Shown piece after piece: positions 1 through 7,813 of a stretch of DNA of 17,122 nt. The DNA is from an uncultured Clostridia bacterium (GTDB taxonomy: Bacteria; Bacillota; Clostridia; Oscillospirales; Ruminococcaceae), in contig CAMNVW010000012.1 of assembly GCA_946563605.1 (NCBI GenBank), positions 1 to 17,122 on the forward strand, in the 5' to 3' direction. A model generated the notes under the pieces. The model did not search any database, was not told the DNA's origin, and was given only the letters and a program-made list of their open reading frames with translations. The translations under genes and the position numbers were made by a program. The stretch's first letter is position 1, and the number at the start of each line of letters is the position of its first letter.

Positions 1-402
1 TTCGAGCACCATGCGTTCCTCTGTTGCCTGATCTTTAGCCAGTTTATGAATACGAATACCTTCAGCAACGATTTCATATACCTTTTGATGCGGATCCAGA
101 GAAGCGTAAGGGTCCTGGAAAATCATCTGTACCTTGCCGCTGAATTCAAACTGTTCTTTTTTAGAGAGCTTGTGTACATCCTTGCCCTGATATCTCACCT
201 GACCGCTGGTTTTGTCCAGCATACCGATGCAGGTTTTGCCGCAGGTGGTTTTGCCGCATCCAGATTCCCCTACAATACCAAGGGTTTCTCCTTTATGAAT
301 GACAAAAGAGATGTCATCTACAGCTTTGAGGACGTGTTTTTTACCAGCGTTGTAGTATTTGCAGAGATTTGTAACCTCAAGTTCTACGGGTCTGTTATAC
401 AT
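1..402 (-). CDS. oppF: Oligopeptide/dipeptide ABC transporter ATP-binding protein OppF/DppF (partial, C-terminus beyond window)
   Basis: Cytoplasmic ATPase that would pair with OppD to power the peptide importer encoded upstream. Only the first 134 residues lie in the window. Visible are the Walker A motif GESGCGKTT (residues 45-53) and the Q-loop QMIFQDPYASLDP with Gln96, both typical of the OppF/DppF subfamily. The signature motif, Walker B and C-terminal region lie past the left edge. The ATG at 402-400 has a GGAGG site 9 bases upstream and overlaps the last 8 bases of oppD (ATGTATAA), indicating translational coupling. A 12-base direct repeat (232-243 and 247-258) in the Walker A region encodes two CGKT-like tetrapeptides in a row. 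The second falls where family members normally have a less conserved helix, so it looks like a local duplication or chance. Confidence 0.93.
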   Translation of the reverse strand, partial: MYNRPVELEVTNLCKYYNAGKKHVLKAVDDISFVIHKGETLGIVGESGCGKTTCGKTCIGMLDKTSGQVRYQGKDVHKLSKKEQFEFSGKVQMIFQDPYASLDPHQKVYEIVAEGIRIHKLAKDQATEERMVLE

Positions 403-1423
403 TTACAGCACCTCCGGTCTGGAATGGTACAGAACTTATGTCAGCGCGTGGGTCTGTAAGCCAGCAGCTTACCTGATGCCCGTCGCCAAAGTCGGTGTTC
501 GGCGGTTCGTGTTCTGCGCAGATGTTCATGGTGTATGGACAGCGACTGCAGAAAGAACAGCCCTTTGGCGGATGAATCATGTCGGGAATGGTTCCTTCGA
601 TGGTCACCAGTTCCTCTTTGTTGTCCAAATCCAGACGAGGAACAGACTTCATCAGTGCCCAGGTGTATGGGTGACGAGGATTGTAGAAAATCTCTTCATT
701 GCTGCCGCGTTCCACGATTTTGCCGGCATACATAACCACGATCTCGTCGGCAATCTCTGCAACGACGCCAAGGTCGTGGGTAATCATAATAATCGCCATG
801 CCCATCTTTTCCTGAAGTTTTTTCATCAATTCCAGAATCTGTGCCTGAATGGTTACGTCCAGCGCAGTGGTCGGCTCATCGGCAATTAAAAGCTTTGGAT
901 TGGTAATCAGAGCGGTGGCAATCATAACACGTTGGCGCATACCGCCGGATAATTCGTGCGGATATTTGTCCAGGCAGCTGCGGGAATCTGGGATGCCGAC
1001 CAGCTCAAGCATTTCCTGTGCTTTTTGGCGAATCTTTGACAAGGGCAGGTTGTCAGTATTATGGTTTTGCAGATTTTCCATGATTTGTTTTCCAATCTTC
1101 ATGGTTGGATTCAAAGAAACCAGAGCATCCTGAAAAATCATGGAACATTCCTTGCCGCGGAATTGGAACCATTGCTTGTCGGTAAATTCCAGAATGTTTT
1201 TTTCTTCAAAAAAAATTTGGCTGCCTTCCTTGATAACGCCAGGTTTTTCAATCAGCCCAAGAAGGGATTTGGAAGTTACCGATTTGCCGCATCCAGATTC
1301 ACCAACTAAAGCGGTGGTTTTTCCTTTTTCAATATCAAAACTGATGCCACGGACGGACTGTACCTCACCGGCATAAGTAAAATAAGAAACAGAAAGGTTT
1401 TTGATATTCACTAATGTATTCAT
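395..1423 (-). CDS. oppD: Oligopeptide/dipeptide ABC transporter ATP-binding protein OppD/DppD
   Basis: ATPase subunit of the peptide importer, 342 aa, the usual length for OppD. It carries Walker A GESGCGKS (41-48), Q-loop MIFQDALVSLNP (Gln98), signature LSGGMRQR (158-165), Walker B LLIADE (178-183) and a switch His in MITHDLGVV. The C-terminal oligopeptide_HPY region contains Cys289, 292, 295, 302 and 320. Four of these (C-x5-C-x6-C and a distal C) match the spacing of the [4Fe-4S] ligands known in Dpp/Opp ATPases, and Cys292 is extra. The ATG has AAGGAGG upstream. It begins 10 bases after oppC and overlaps oppF by 8 bases, so it is part of one operon. Family assignment is firm; whether the substrate is a di- or oligopeptide cannot be read from the sequence. 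Confidence 0.96.
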   Translation of the reverse strand: MNTLVNIKNLSVSYFTYAGEVQSVRGISFDIEKGKTTALVGESGCGKSVTSKSLLGLIEKPGVIKEGSQIFFEEKNILEFTDKQWFQFRGKECSMIFQDALVSLNPTMKIGKQIMENLQNHNTDNLPLSKIRQKAQEMLELVGIPDSRSCLDKYPHELSGGMRQRVMIATALITNPKLLIADEPTTALDVTIQAQILELMKKLQEKMGMAIIMITHDLGVVAEIADEIVVMYAGKIVERGSNEEIFYNPRHPYTWALMKSVPRLDLDNKEELVTIEGTIPDMIHPPKGCSFCSRCPYTMNICAEHEPPNTDFGDGHQVSCWLTDPRADISSVPFQTGGAVNV

Positions 1424-1433
1424 GATTTCCTCC

Positions 1434-2351
1434 TTATTTTACAATCTTAGGTTCAAGAGCGCTCCTCAGAACATCACCCAGAATATTAAAGCTGAGGACA
1501 GTCAGTAAAATGAGCAGACCGGGATAAATTGCCATAATTGGTTTGTCCAAAATATAGCCTTGTGCTTCCTGCAGCATACTGCCCCAAGAAGCGTGAGGAA
1601 TGGAAATTCCTAATCCAAGGAAGCTGAGGGAAGACTCTGTCAAGATAGCGCTTGCGACGCCAAGGCTGGCAGCAACGATAACAGATCCCAAAATATTGGG
1701 AAAAATGTGCTTAACAGCGATAAGGACGCTGTTGGCTCCCAGATTTTTAGCAGCAATGACAAAGTCACGTTCTTTTAAGGACATTGTTTCGGCGCGGGTG
1801 ATACGGGCAACCGAAGCCCAGGAAAACAAGCTGAGTACTGCAATTAAGGTGGTCATGCCAGGTTTTAAAATGGTGTTCAGAACGATCATCAGCAGCATAC
1901 TTGGCAGGGCAAGGAAAATATCGGTAAAACGCATAAGTAACATATCCAATTTACCGCCAATATAGCCAGAAAAAATACCGATAGTGGTGCCGATGAAGAC
2001 GGTAACCAACATAGCGGCGAAGCCAACCAAGAGTGATACGCGGCCACCGTAGAGAGCGCGTGTAAAATAATCACGGCCATATGCATCGCAGCCAAAGGGA
2101 TGCTGCAAAGAAGGTTCCGCAAATTTGTTGGCGAGATTTAACTGGTTAGGATCATATGGACTCAAAGGTGCCAGCAGTACGGCAATAATAATCACCACAA
2201 GAAAAACAACGGCAAAAACTGCCATGGGATTGGATTTGATTTCCTTTACCGCTTCTTTCCAAAAGCTGCGGTGGTAAACGGTGCCGAGATCCTTTTCTTT
2301 CTTTTCCAAACGCCGGAAGGAGTTTTCATCAAAAACAATTTTATTTTCCAT
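1434..2351 (-). CDS. oppC: Oligopeptide/dipeptide ABC transporter permease OppC/DppC
   Basis: Inner-membrane permease, 305 aa. The N-terminal cytoplasmic segment (about 40 residues) and first membrane helix (AVFAVVFLVVIIIAVLLAP) are the OppC_N type. The next segment (LSPYDPNQLNLANKF, then HPFGCDAYGRDYFTR) is the typical periplasmic-side sequence of this subfamily. Five more hydrophobic segments follow, with the EAA coupling loop around ERDFVIAAKNLGANSVLIAVKH that docks on the ATPases. The C-terminus ends in DVLRSALEPKIVK, close to the family consensus. The ATG lies inside the end of oppB (11-base overlap). The only Shine-Dalgarno-like run (AAGGGGG) is about 13 bases upstream, so translation probably depends on coupling to oppB. 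Confidence 0.95.
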   Translation of the reverse strand: MENKIVFDENSFRRLEKKEKDLGTVYHRSFWKEAVKEIKSNPMAVFAVVFLVVIIIAVLLAPLSPYDPNQLNLANKFAEPSLQHPFGCDAYGRDYFTRALYGGRVSLLVGFAAMLVTVFIGTTIGIFSGYIGGKLDMLLMRFTDIFLALPSMLLMIVLNTILKPGMTTLIAVLSLFSWASVARITRAETMSLKERDFVIAAKNLGANSVLIAVKHIFPNILGSVIVAASLGVASAILTESSLSFLGLGISIPHASWGSMLQEAQGYILDKPIMAIYPGLLILLTVLSFNILGDVLRSALEPKIVK

Positions 2352-3309
2352 TTGCTATGTCAATCCCCCTTTTAATTCTTGGGTCAGCGAAGGAATACAA
2401 AATATCTGCAACAAGGTTGCCTGCAACCAAAATAAAACCGGACAACATGACGTAAGCCATGATGATAGGGTAGTCACGCTTTCCGATAGCTTCCATGGCA
2501 AAGCTGCCTACACCTGGCCATCCAAAAACACTTTCAATAATAAAAGAACCGCAGACCAGAGATGCCATGTTCATGCCAAGAATGGTAATAATTGGAAGAA
2601 GCGTGTTTTTTAAAACGTGCTTGCGCAGGATTTTTGCAGGGGTGCAGCCCTTTGCTTTGGAAGCCAGAACATACTCTTCACTGAGCTGACCGATCGTGTT
2701 GGCGCGGACATAGCGGGTTTTGGACGCCATCGTACTTAATGCCATCGTAAGCACCGGCATGATCATATGCTGGAAGGTATCTGACGGGGTATTTACGCCG
2801 ACAGTGTGCATACCGGAAGAAGGCAGCCAGTGCAGGGTGGCAGTAAAAAGAATAATCATCAGCATCCCAAAGTAAAAAGAAGGAATAGACATACCGAAAT
2901 AGGCAAATCCGCTGATGATGTTATCGATCCAGGTATTCTTTTTATAACCGGCAATCAATCCAAGCGGAATGGAAAGTGCCAGCGATACCAGCAGGGAGGT
3001 ACCCATCAACAAAATGGTGGAAGGAAGGCGCTTTGTCAGCATAGGGGCAACTGGCGTTTTGTAAGATAAGGAAACGCCAAAATTTCCTTTTAATGCCTCT
3101 TGCAGCCAAGCCACATACTGTTCCGGCATACTTTTGTCCAGTCCCAGTTTTTCAATGACGATCTGTTTTTCTGCATCTGACATATCCTCTGTTAAATACA
3201 TAGAAGAAATGTCGCCGGGAGCTAGGTCAATAATGGCAAAGGAGAAGAAGGAAATCAGCAGCATAACAATAGCTACCTGACCTGCTTTTTTTAAACAATA
3301 CTTTAACAT
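2341..3309 (-). CDS. oppB: Oligopeptide/dipeptide ABC transporter permease OppB/DppB
   Basis: First permease of the peptide importer, 322 aa with six predicted membrane segments. The N-terminus has the OppB-type first helix (IVMLLISFFSFAIIDLAPGD). The EAA coupling motif lies around EEYVLASKAKGCTPAKILRKHV, followed by ESVFGWPGVG and DPRIKRG at the C-terminus, all hallmarks of the subfamily. The ATG has AAGGAAAGG upstream. It is separated from oppA by 70 bases that contain a stable hairpin, and overlaps oppC by 11 bases. It pairs with OppC to form the channel. Confidence 0.95.
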   Translation of the reverse strand: MLKYCLKKAGQVAIVMLLISFFSFAIIDLAPGDISSMYLTEDMSDAEKQIVIEKLGLDKSMPEQYVAWLQEALKGNFGVSLSYKTPVAPMLTKRLPSTILLMGTSLLVSLALSIPLGLIAGYKKNTWIDNIISGFAYFGMSIPSFYFGMLMIILFTATLHWLPSSGMHTVGVNTPSDTFQHMIMPVLTMALSTMASKTRYVRANTIGQLSEEYVLASKAKGCTPAKILRKHVLKNTLLPIITILGMNMASLVCGSFIIESVFGWPGVGSFAMEAIGKRDYPIIMAYVMLSGFILVAGNLVADILYSFADPRIKRGIDIANGK

Positions 3310-3329
3310 TTGTTTTTCCTTTCCTTATT

Positions 3330-3364
3330 AAAAGACAACCCTTGGGTGCCAAGGGCTGTCTTTT
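3330..3364 (-). terminator. Hairpin between oppA and oppB (attenuator or partial terminator)
   Basis: Two 16-base arms (3330-3345 and 3349-3364) surround a 3-base loop. On the minus-strand transcript the arms pair fully, with one G-U wobble; on the plus strand the same position would be an A-C mismatch, so the structure suits minus-strand RNA. The 3-prime arm ends in UCUUUUAAUAA, a weak U tract. The likely role is to stop or stabilise part of the transcripts so that the binding protein is made in excess over the permeases, as known for many binding-protein operons. Confidence 0.6.
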
Positions 3365-3379
3365 AAATTGCGGTAATGA

Positions 3380-5077
3380 TTAGCCGTTAACGGAGATGCC
3401 AAGATAATCAATAAATTCCGGAACGATTGGGCTGCAATCCAAACCGGTAACATTTTTCTGAGAAACCATGACATAATTGGTGTAGGTCAATGGATAGATG
3501 CGGTGCTGAGCCAAAGCCAGTTCGATTACTTCATCTGTCATCTTCTGGGTTTCTTCTGAATCGGTGGTGGTATTGATCTTTGCAGCAAGTTCGCCGCAGG
3601 TATCAGTCAATCCCCATGCGTTGCTGGACTGGTTAAGATAGCTGTATGCCTGATTCAAAGTAGAACCTTTCATAGAGTCCCAACCGTTGGTGCCTAAATC
3701 CCAGGTAGTTTCCTGACCATTGAAGTTGTAAGAGGAAGCAGCGAAGAATCTTGGGAAGAAGGAGGAAGAATCCATGCCTTCAATCTGAAGGGTAACGCCG
3801 ATCTGTGCCAGCTGCTGTTGAAGAACGACAGCAACAGCTTCCATGTTTGCACGGTCTTTATTGAAGATATAGGTCAGGGTCATGCCTTCCAAACCGGAGG
3901 ATTTAGCAAGTTCTTTTGCTTTGTCCAGATCATAAACATAGTCTGGAGTATCTGGATTGTACAGGCTCATTTCTGGGGTCAGCAGAGAATTCGGATTGGT
4001 AGCCAGTTTTTCGGAGCCGTATGCACCAGCAATGACTTCATCACCGTTGATTGCATAGAACAGCGCTTCACGCTGTGCATCATTCAGGTTTGCAGGACCA
4101 AATGGGTTAACCTGCAGGTAGTTCAGGCGAGCTTCAGACATACTGAAAATGTTGTATTTGTCTGTCTGAGCTTCATATTTTTCCAGTTCATCAATTGTGG
4201 TAATGCGCATATAGTCGATCTCGCCGTTTTCAAAAGCAATTGATTTGGTGGAACCGGAGCCAATTACCTTCATAACAACCTTTTTCACCTGTGGAGTGCC
4301 TCTGTAATAATCGTCTCTTGCAGTGCAGACAAAGCTGTCTTCGTTGATTTCACTGACAACATAAGCGCCGGAGGTTACAAAGCCAGGTGTGCTGTAATAT
4401 TCGGTAGCGCTTTCCAGAGCAGCTGGATCACCGTTGAATACATGGGATGGATAAACGTTCATGCCGGACAGTGTAATGATCTGATAGTTATATGGCTCTG
4501 GCAGAACAAATTCTATTGTTTTATCATCAATGATATTCATGCTGCCTTCAACGCCGTTTACGCGGATATAACGGTTGTAACCATATTTATGAATAGAATA
4601 ATCAGCGCAGAATTGAATGTCAGCGGTGGTGATCGGTGTTCCATCGGACCAATTTGCATCATCACGGATGTGAATTGTGTAGGTTAAACCATCATCAGAA
4701 ACTTCCAGACTGTCTGCTAAGTAATAATCCAGACCGCCTGTGGTATTTTCGATAAACAGTTTGTCATACAATGGACGGGTCATAGAGGTGTAGTCATCAG
4801 AACCGCCGGAATGTGGTGCAAGGGTATCAGGCATATAGCTGATGGCAACAGTGAAGGTGTCGTTTTCTTCAGAAGTAGTTTCAGCAGGGGCTGTGGTTTC
4901 TGTGTTTTCTTTTGTTTCTGTGTTTTCTTTTGTTTCTGTGTTTTCTTTTGTTTCTGTGCTTTCTGTCGTTTCCGGAGTGGCTGTGTTGGTGTCCTTTGCT
5001 GTTGTACCAGAGTTGCAGGCGGTCATAGACAATGTCATGGCAGCAACCAGCAGAAGGGCAAAAATCCTTTTCTTCAT
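3380..5077 (-). CDS. oppA: Oligopeptide/dipeptide-binding lipoprotein OppA (SBP family 5)
   Basis: Extracellular solute-binding lipoprotein that would deliver peptides to OppBC, 565 aa from this start. It has a KKR N-terminus, a hydrophobic stretch and a lipobox MTAC with the lipidated Cys at residue 21. Then comes a Thr/Glu-rich linker (about 22-72) containing three exact copies of a six-residue unit (KENTET) encoded by an 18-bp tandem repeat. The family 5 fold follows, including LEVSDDGLTYTIHIRDDANW and WSDGTPIT. The reading frame is open a further 53-54 codons upstream, but that part has no signal-peptide character. GGAGG at 5086-5090 sits 8 bases from the ATG at 5077 and 5 bases from the adjacent ATG at 5080, so one of these two is the start. 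It is the first gene of the opp operon. Peptide type is unknown; nickel or other family 5 ligands remain possible. Confidence 0.94.
   Translation of the reverse strand: MKKRIFALLLVAAMTLSMTACNSGTTAKDTNTATPETTESTETKENTETKENTETKENTETTAPAETTSEENDTFTVAISYMPDTLAPHSGGSDDYTSMTRPLYDKLFIENTTGGLDYYLADSLEVSDDGLTYTIHIRDDANWSDGTPITTADIQFCADYSIHKYGYNRYIRVNGVEGSMNIIDDKTIEFVLPEPYNYQIITLSGMNVYPSHVFNGDPAALESATEYYSTPGFVTSGAYVVSEINEDSFVCTARDDYYRGTPQVKKVVMKVIGSGSTKSIAFENGEIDYMRITTIDELEKYEAQTDKYNIFSMSEARLNYLQVNPFGPANLNDAQREALFYAINGDEVIAGAYGSEKLATNPNSLLTPEMSLYNPDTPDYVYDLDKAKELAKSSGLEGMTLTYIFNKDRANMEAVAVVLQQQLAQIGVTLQIEGMDSSSFFPRFFAASSYNFNGQETTWDLGTNGWDSMKGSTLNQAYSYLNQSSNAWGLTDTCGELAAKINTTTDSEETQKMTDEVIELALAQHRIYPLTYTNYVMVSQKNVTGLDCSPIVPEFIDYLGISVNG
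4897..4968 (-). repeat. 18-bp tandem repeat in the oppA linker
   Basis: Three identical, directly adjacent 18-bp units occupy 4897-4914, 4915-4932 and 4933-4950, followed by a decayed fourth unit (4951-4968). The unit length is a multiple of three, so gain or loss of copies would change the length of the surface linker without breaking the reading frame. It encodes repeating Glu-Asn-Thr-Glu-Thr-Lys in the spacer between the lipid anchor and the folded domain. Confidence 0.9.
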
Positions 5078-5210
5078 CATAAATTCCTCCTGTATTATAG
5101 AGTGCCTCTTTGCAGGGACAGCTTTATATAAATGGCAATGCGCTGCATTTATTGTTGAATTTTTACAAATTACAGACGTATTTTGCCATTTTTGAATAAT
5201 CTTTGAACTT

Positions 5211-5239
5211 AGTTTATTGCAATGGTGTGGATTAGTCAA
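5211..5239 (-). promoter_or_regulatory. Candidate sigma-A promoter for oppA
   Basis: On the minus strand TTGACT (5239-5234) is followed after 17 bases by TAAACT (5216-5211). The -35 matches 5 of 6 consensus bases and the -10 matches 4 of 6. Transcription would start near 5204, giving a leader of about 120 bases before oppA. The weak -10 leaves this tentative. Confidence 0.4.
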
Positions 5240-5444
5240 ATAGTTTTGATAAATAGGAGATTTGTTATTTATTGACGTTCTTTATTCGTTTTTGCCTTTT
5301 CACAAGAAAAATGGAAAGCTAGGAATATGATTTTGTTATTTTTTATACAAAGCGATACAAAATAAATTTATCCGCATTGGATTTTCGAATGATCTTTTTT
5401 ATCTGAACAGTCAATTTTGATAATTTTATGTATGTAATATATAA

Positions 5445-5490
5445 TAAACAGAGCCTAAAGGAAATTTAAATTTCCTTTAGGCTCTGTTTA
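5445..5490 (-). terminator. 46-bp perfect palindrome, terminator of the M20 hydrolase operon
   Basis: Arms of 23 bases (5445-5467 and 5468-5490) are exactly complementary with no spacer. They contain a GC-containing core (GAGCC/GGCTC) and AT-rich ends. It starts 44 bases after the stop codon of the M20 gene, in the direction of its transcription, and the 3-prime arm runs into UUUAUUAUAUAUU. It is the only terminator-like structure between this operon and opp. Confidence 0.7.
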
Positions 5491-5533
5491 AGAAGATGGA
5501 TTATGAAGATGAAGAATAAGCCAGAAAATCCAA

Positions 5534-6982
5534 TTACATCTGTCCACCGACAACGGTTGGAACAGCGTCGTCCGGTACAGGACAGTAATATCCGCCGGCG
5601 GCGCGTTTTTCAAATTCAGCCTTCGCTTCCGCGATGATCTGCGGATTTTCAAACAGGTCGATGGCGGTGGAGGCAATGACCTTTCCGGCTGTCAAAAGAC
5701 CTTTGTGCCCAATGGAGGTTCTGCCGCAGGATACGTTCTGCCAGCTGTGTCCAGGAGCTTTGGAAGGGAAGGTGACAACATTGATCTGTGCGGTAGGAAC
5801 CAGCCAGCTCACATCCCCCACATCGGTGGAACCGGGGCTTTGGCGTGTGCTGAAATGATAAGGAATCAGAAAGTCGTTGAGCGGCAGTGTTCCATGTTGG
5901 CTCATCTGGTCAACGTAAGCGGCGATCTCGTCATTTTCTTCGCAGGCGGCTCCGGGGAGGGAGTCTTTGGTCATTTCATAGGAGGAAATGAGTGCTTTAG
6001 CATACGCGGTTTCCTCTTCGGTATAGGAAGGGACGCCGACTTCATTGAAGTTTTTCCAGAACAGAGACTCCAGAACTTTATTCGGCACGGTGTTGGAGCA
6101 TCCGTCGATAAAACGCTTTTTCATGGTGGTTTCGGTCATCATTGCAGCACCCTGCGCAATCTTGTCCACCCTTTCCTGCAAAGCAAGGGCGTCCTTGGCG
6201 AGCGTAGAGCGCACCATATACAGCACCTGCGCGTGAGGCTGAACCACATTCGGGGAATTGCCGCCGGCATCGGTGATGGCATAATGGATGCGGGCGGAAT
6301 CCGGCATATGCTCACGCAAAAACTGTACGCCCACATTCATCAGTTCGACGGCGTCGAGTGCAGAACGTCCCAATTCCGGGTCGCCCGAAGCATGAGAAGC
6401 AATGCCGGTAAATTTATATTCGGTTTGAATACAAGTGTTGCAGGTGCCGGAGGTAACCTGGTTGACATCGTCAGGATGCCATGTCAGCGCAATATCAAGT
6501 TCCTGCCACAAACGGTCGCGCGCCATGAAAGCCTTTGCAGCGCCGCCTTCCTCTCCGGGACAGCCATAGAAAATAACAGTGCCGCTGTTGCCGTCCTCCA
6601 GATATTTTTTGACCGCAAAAGCGGCAGCCAGCGAACCGGCGCCCAGCATATTGTGTCCGCAGCCATGTCCGGAACCGTTTGGAACCAGTTCTTTGCGTTC
6701 GGCAACACCTGCCTGTTGGGAAAGACCAGACAGCGCGTCATATTCAGCAAGGATGCCAATTACCGGTTTGCCGCTGCCATAGGTTGCCTTAAAGGCAGTT
6801 TCGATCCCTGCAACGGGGGTTTCCACAGAAAAGCCTTCCTTGGTCAGCACGTCGCAATAAAGTTTTGCCGATTGAAATTCCATCAGAGACAGCTCGGCAT
6901 ATTCCCAGATTTTATCGGAAACATCGGTAAATAATGCTGCCTGCTGGTCGATAACGTCAAGATATTTGGATTTGTCAGACAC
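5534..6982 (-). CDS. M20 family amidohydrolase, AbgB-like (aminoacyl / conjugate hydrolase)
   Basis: Cytoplasmic metallo-hydrolase of the M20 family, 482 aa, almost exactly the length of E. coli AbgB (p-aminobenzoyl-glutamate hydrolase subunit B) and longer than typical HipO/YxeP enzymes. The metal-site motifs are present: HGCGHN (residues 106-111, Cys108 and His110), PGEEGG (142-147, Glu144/145) and THMPDD-like WHPDD near 173. A dimerisation-domain segment SHASGDPELGRSALDA follows. The frame is open ten codons further to a TTG at 7012. The GTG at 6982 is preferred because GAGGTG lies 6 bases upstream and the protein then begins SDKSKYLDVIDQQ, a normal family start. As the last gene of an amino-acid ABC operon, it probably hydrolyses the imported compound. 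The substrate (N-acyl amino acid, dipeptide or p-aminobenzoyl-glutamate type) is inference. Confidence 0.88.
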   Translation of the reverse strand: MSDKSKYLDVIDQQAALFTDVSDKIWEYAELSLMEFQSAKLYCDVLTKEGFSVETPVAGIETAFKATYGSGKPVIGILAEYDALSGLSQQAGVAERKELVPNGSGHGCGHNMLGAGSLAAAFAVKKYLEDGNSGTVIFYGCPGEEGGAAKAFMARDRLWQELDIALTWHPDDVNQVTSGTCNTCIQTEYKFTGIASHASGDPELGRSALDAVELMNVGVQFLREHMPDSARIHYAITDAGGNSPNVVQPHAQVLYMVRSTLAKDALALQERVDKIAQGAAMMTETTMKKRFIDGCSNTVPNKVLESLFWKNFNEVGVPSYTEEETAYAKALISSYEMTKDSLPGAACEENDEIAAYVDQMSQHGTLPLNDFLIPYHFSTRQSPGSTDVGDVSWLVPTAQINVVTFPSKAPGHSWQNVSCGRTSIGHKGLLTAGKVIASTAIDLFENPQIIAEAKAEFEKRAAGGYYCPVPDDAVPTVVGGQM

Positions 6983-7014
6983 AAAAAACACCTCTTTTTG
7001 GTTGATTGCCAAAG

Positions 7015-7048
7015 GATGCTCCCTCGCAAAAGGATGCAGGGGAGCATC
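7015..7048 (-). other. Intergenic hairpin between ATPase and M20 hydrolase genes
   Basis: GATGCTCCC (7015-7023) and GGGAGCATC (7040-7048) form a 9-bp stem with a 16-base loop in the 87-base gap upstream of the M20 gene. No U tract follows on the minus strand (CCUUUGG), so it is not a clear terminator. It could be an mRNA processing or stabilising element that sets the hydrolase level separately from the transporter. Confidence 0.4.
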
Positions 7049-7069
7049 TGGCTGAGAAGAATATGAAAA

Positions 7070-7813
7070 CTAATAAAGAACCTTGCTCAAAAATTCTTTG
7101 GTTCTGGGATTCTGCGGATGAGAGAAAATATCTTCAGGGGAACCTTTTTCTGCTAAAACACCGCCGTCCATGAAAAATACACGATCGGAAATTTCTCTTG
7201 CAAAGCCCATCTCGTGGGTGACGATGACGGTTGTCATGCCTTCTTTTACCAGACCCTTGATAACATTCAAAACCTCGCCGACCATTTCAGGGTCAAGCGC
7301 AGAGGTCGGTTCATCAAACAGCATAACGTCGGGTTCCATAGCAAGTGCGCGGACAATGGCAAGACGCTGTTTCTGTCCGCCGGAAAGGCGCTGTGGATAC
7401 GCATTGTATTTGTCAGCAAGACCAACTCGTTCCAGCAGAGCTTTTGCCATATCAACGGCTTCATTCTGTTTTTTCTTTCCAAGCAGCACCGGCGCCATCG
7501 TAACGTTTTCACCGACGGTCATGTGTGGAAAAACATTGAAGTGCTGGAACACCATGCCCATCTTTTGACGGTGCAGGTCAATATCAACACCCTTTGCGGT
7601 GATGTCCTCGCCTTCGAACAGAATCTTGCCGCTGGTAGGAACCTCCAACAGATTTAAACAGCGCAAAAAGGTGCTTTTGCCGCCGCCGGAAGGTCCGATG
7701 ATAGAAACAACTTCTCCTTTGGAGATGTGCTCGCTGACGCCTTTGAGAACCTGCAGCTCTCCAAAATTTTTATGTAAATCAGAAACTTCAATCAGATAGT
7801 TGGAATTAGTCAC
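7070..7813 (-). CDS. Polar amino acid ABC transporter ATP-binding protein (GlnQ/HisP family)
   Basis: ATPase of the amino-acid importer, 247 aa, standard family length. Motifs are Walker A GPSGGGKST (40-48, with Gly where Ser is commonest), Q-loop MVFQHFNVFPHMT, signature LSGGQKQRLAIVRAL, Walker B VMLFDEPTSALDPE and switch His in VTHEMGFA. The start is GTG at 7813 with AAGGAGAT 9 bases upstream. It overlaps the permease stop by 8 bases (GTGACTAA), pointing to translational coupling. It would work as a homodimer under a single-gene permease. Substrate class (polar amino acid, cystine or an amino acid conjugate) cannot be told from the ATPase. Confidence 0.95.
   Translation of the reverse strand: MTNSNYLIEVSDLHKNFGELQVLKGVSEHISKGEVVSIIGPSGGGKSTFLRCLNLLEVPTSGKILFEGEDITAKGVDIDLHRQKMGMVFQHFNVFPHMTVGENVTMAPVLLGKKKQNEAVDMAKALLERVGLADKYNAYPQRLSGGQKQRLAIVRALAMEPDVMLFDEPTSALDPEMVGEVLNVIKGLVKEGMTTVIVTHEMGFAREISDRVFFMDGGVLAEKGSPEDIFSHPQNPRTKEFLSKVLY

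Larger units (their letters stand above)
5091..5533. other. Intergenic region between oppA and the M20 hydrolase gene
   Basis: This AT-rich, 443-bp stretch has no credible gene. It contains the candidate oppA promoter (5211-5239) and the palindromic terminator (5445-5490). Between them, a 7-base direct repeat (ATACAAA at 5344-5350 and 5354-5360, one helical turn apart) is the only other pattern noted. Nothing identifies a regulator. Confidence 0.6.

Noticed and set aside
4897..4968. Short tandem repeats as a CRISPR array
   Set aside because: The units are 18 bp, directly adjacent without spacers, and encode a regular peptide in oppA.
5081..5239. 53-codon upstream extension of oppA
   Set aside because: The extension has no signal peptide character, and AGGAGG lies just upstream of the ATG pair that begins the lipoprotein signal peptide.
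5705..6934. 409-codon open frame on the plus strand opposite the M20 hydrolase gene
   Set aside because: It is a shadow of a well-supported gene; the translation is low-complexity and unlike any known family, with no ribosome binding site.
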